From assembly GCA_963843315.1 (NCBI GenBank), contig CAWJJU010000003.1:303330-367329 (forward strand): a stretch of 64,000 bases of DNA. The letters are read 5' to 3'. Of the stretch, positions 63,665 through 64,000 are shown one piece after another. Source of the stretch: JAWVFM01 sp963843315 (GTDB lineage: Bacteria; Actinomycetota; Thermoleophilia; Solirubrobacterales; 70-9). How positions within the stretch are numbered: the first letter of the stretch is position 1; the number at the start of each line of letters is the position of its first letter. Both the position numbers and the translations under genes were made by a program. The notes beneath the pieces were generated by a model. The model had not been told where the DNA came from, did not search any database, and saw nothing but the letters and a program-made list of their open reading frames with translations.

Positions 63665-64000
63665 TCAAGCGGCGCCAGCGGTGTGGTGGATATCGGGCCA
63701 GCGGATCTGCCCAGCCTGCCGCATTCGCCCGGCCAGGCGGGCCACTTCAAGCTGCGCCGCGTCAACGTTGCGCAGCCGAATGGGCCCTTGCTGTTCGACG
63801 CTGCGTCGCAGCTTTCGAACCTCGGCCGTCGTCAATCGTTTTTCGATCCGCTGCATCAGGGCGGCACTCGCGCCCGCTAGCGCCAGAAGCAAAATCCGGG
63901 GCGGCGCCGCTTTCAGCACGCATTCCAGCGAGCGATCGTCAAGCAATGCCAGGTCGTCGAAGCGTTGCTCGGCCGACGAATCGGGCTTGTCGAACAGCGA
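63665..64000 (-). CDS. fliG: Flagellar motor switch protein FliG, C-terminal part
   Basis: The frame enters from beyond the window end. The visible ~111 residues read FDDLALLDDRSLECVLKAA, then RILLLALAGASAALMQRIEK and QQGPIRLRNVDAAQLEVARL, and fit the FliG middle and C-terminal domains, which contact FliM and the stator. The GPIRLRDVE-like and DD-dense segments are family markers. It precedes fliH as in many flagellar operons. Confidence 0.85.
   Translation of the reverse strand, partial: SLFDKPDSSAEQRFDDLALLDDRSLECVLKAAPPRILLLALAGASAALMQRIEKRLTTAEVRKLRRSVEQQGPIRLRNVDAAQLEVARLAGRMRQAGQIRWPDIHHTAGAA

Overview
The window looks like a contig from a high-GC actinobacterium, most likely Thermoleophilia (Solirubrobacterales-like). 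This rests on very GC-rich coding DNA with frequent GTG/TTG starts, a six-gene mce operon, a DesA3-type desaturase paired with its ferredoxin reductase, an MpaB-type oxygenase, and an actinobacterial-style rplQ-rpoA-rpsD-rpsK-rpsM-rpmJ cluster leading into truA, tatA, surE and ligA. The taxonomic call is inference from gene content; no 16S gene is present. The last ~3.2 kb (60.83-64.0 kb) is a different kind of DNA: a flagellar export block (MotE-like, fliJ, fliI, fliH, fliG) with less GC-biased codon use. It is joined inside adk, so that segment is probably from another organism (planctomycete-like gene order) or an assembly chimera.

Layout. 0-2.8 kb: end of an MFS exporter, a secreted three-repeat protein and a secreted FG-GAP protein. 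2.75-5.8 kb: biotin operon bioB-bioF-bioD (minus strand). 5.8-9.6 kb: DNA glycosylase, enoyl-CoA hydratase, a stand-alone biotinyl domain, a GT2 glycosyltransferase and a membrane protein with a degenerate HD-GYP domain. 9.9-16.5 kb: lipid and glycerol metabolism (glpK, PlsC-like acyltransferase, metallo-hydrolase, two SDRs, acyl-CoA ligase). 17.3-27.0 kb: an mceA-F-like operon with a visible promoter but no YrbE permease genes in view. 27.1-29.7 kb: a parallel beta-helix protein and a small secreted partner. 29.7-38.3 kb: sodA, a nucleotide-sugar-type epimerase, a membrane glycosyltransferase-like protein, MpaB oxygenase, a double beta-propeller, a DCC protein, DUF2867, TetR and an alpha/beta hydrolase. 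38.36 kb: tRNA-Pro(CGG). 38.5-47.3 kb: DsbA-like protein, a 61-aa small protein, a second acyl-CoA synthetase, patatin, DacB, aldo/keto reductase, secreted hydrolase and SRPBCC protein. 47.3-54.2 kb: ligA, surE, tatA, truA, rplQ, rpoA, rpsD, rpsK, rpsM, rpmJ. 54.4-59.8 kb: a block of non-ribosomal genes (VIT-like iron transporter, Fur, ICMT, desaturase, ferredoxin reductase, TetR) between rpmJ and map. 59.8-60.8 kb: map and the end of adk. The usual infA between map and rpmJ is not seen.

Data quality matters here. Between about 20.0 and 29.2 kb, and again at 45.2-46.7 kb, genes are broken by many single-base indels, almost all one-base insertions. Removing one base at each site restores recognisable proteins, so these are annotated as one gene each and the shifts are read as probable sequence errors. 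Four convergent gene pairs end on a shared CTAG tetranucleotide. Several intergenic regions carry long perfect palindromes that resemble REP elements or bidirectional terminators. No CRISPR array, phage, insertion sequence or rRNA gene was seen.
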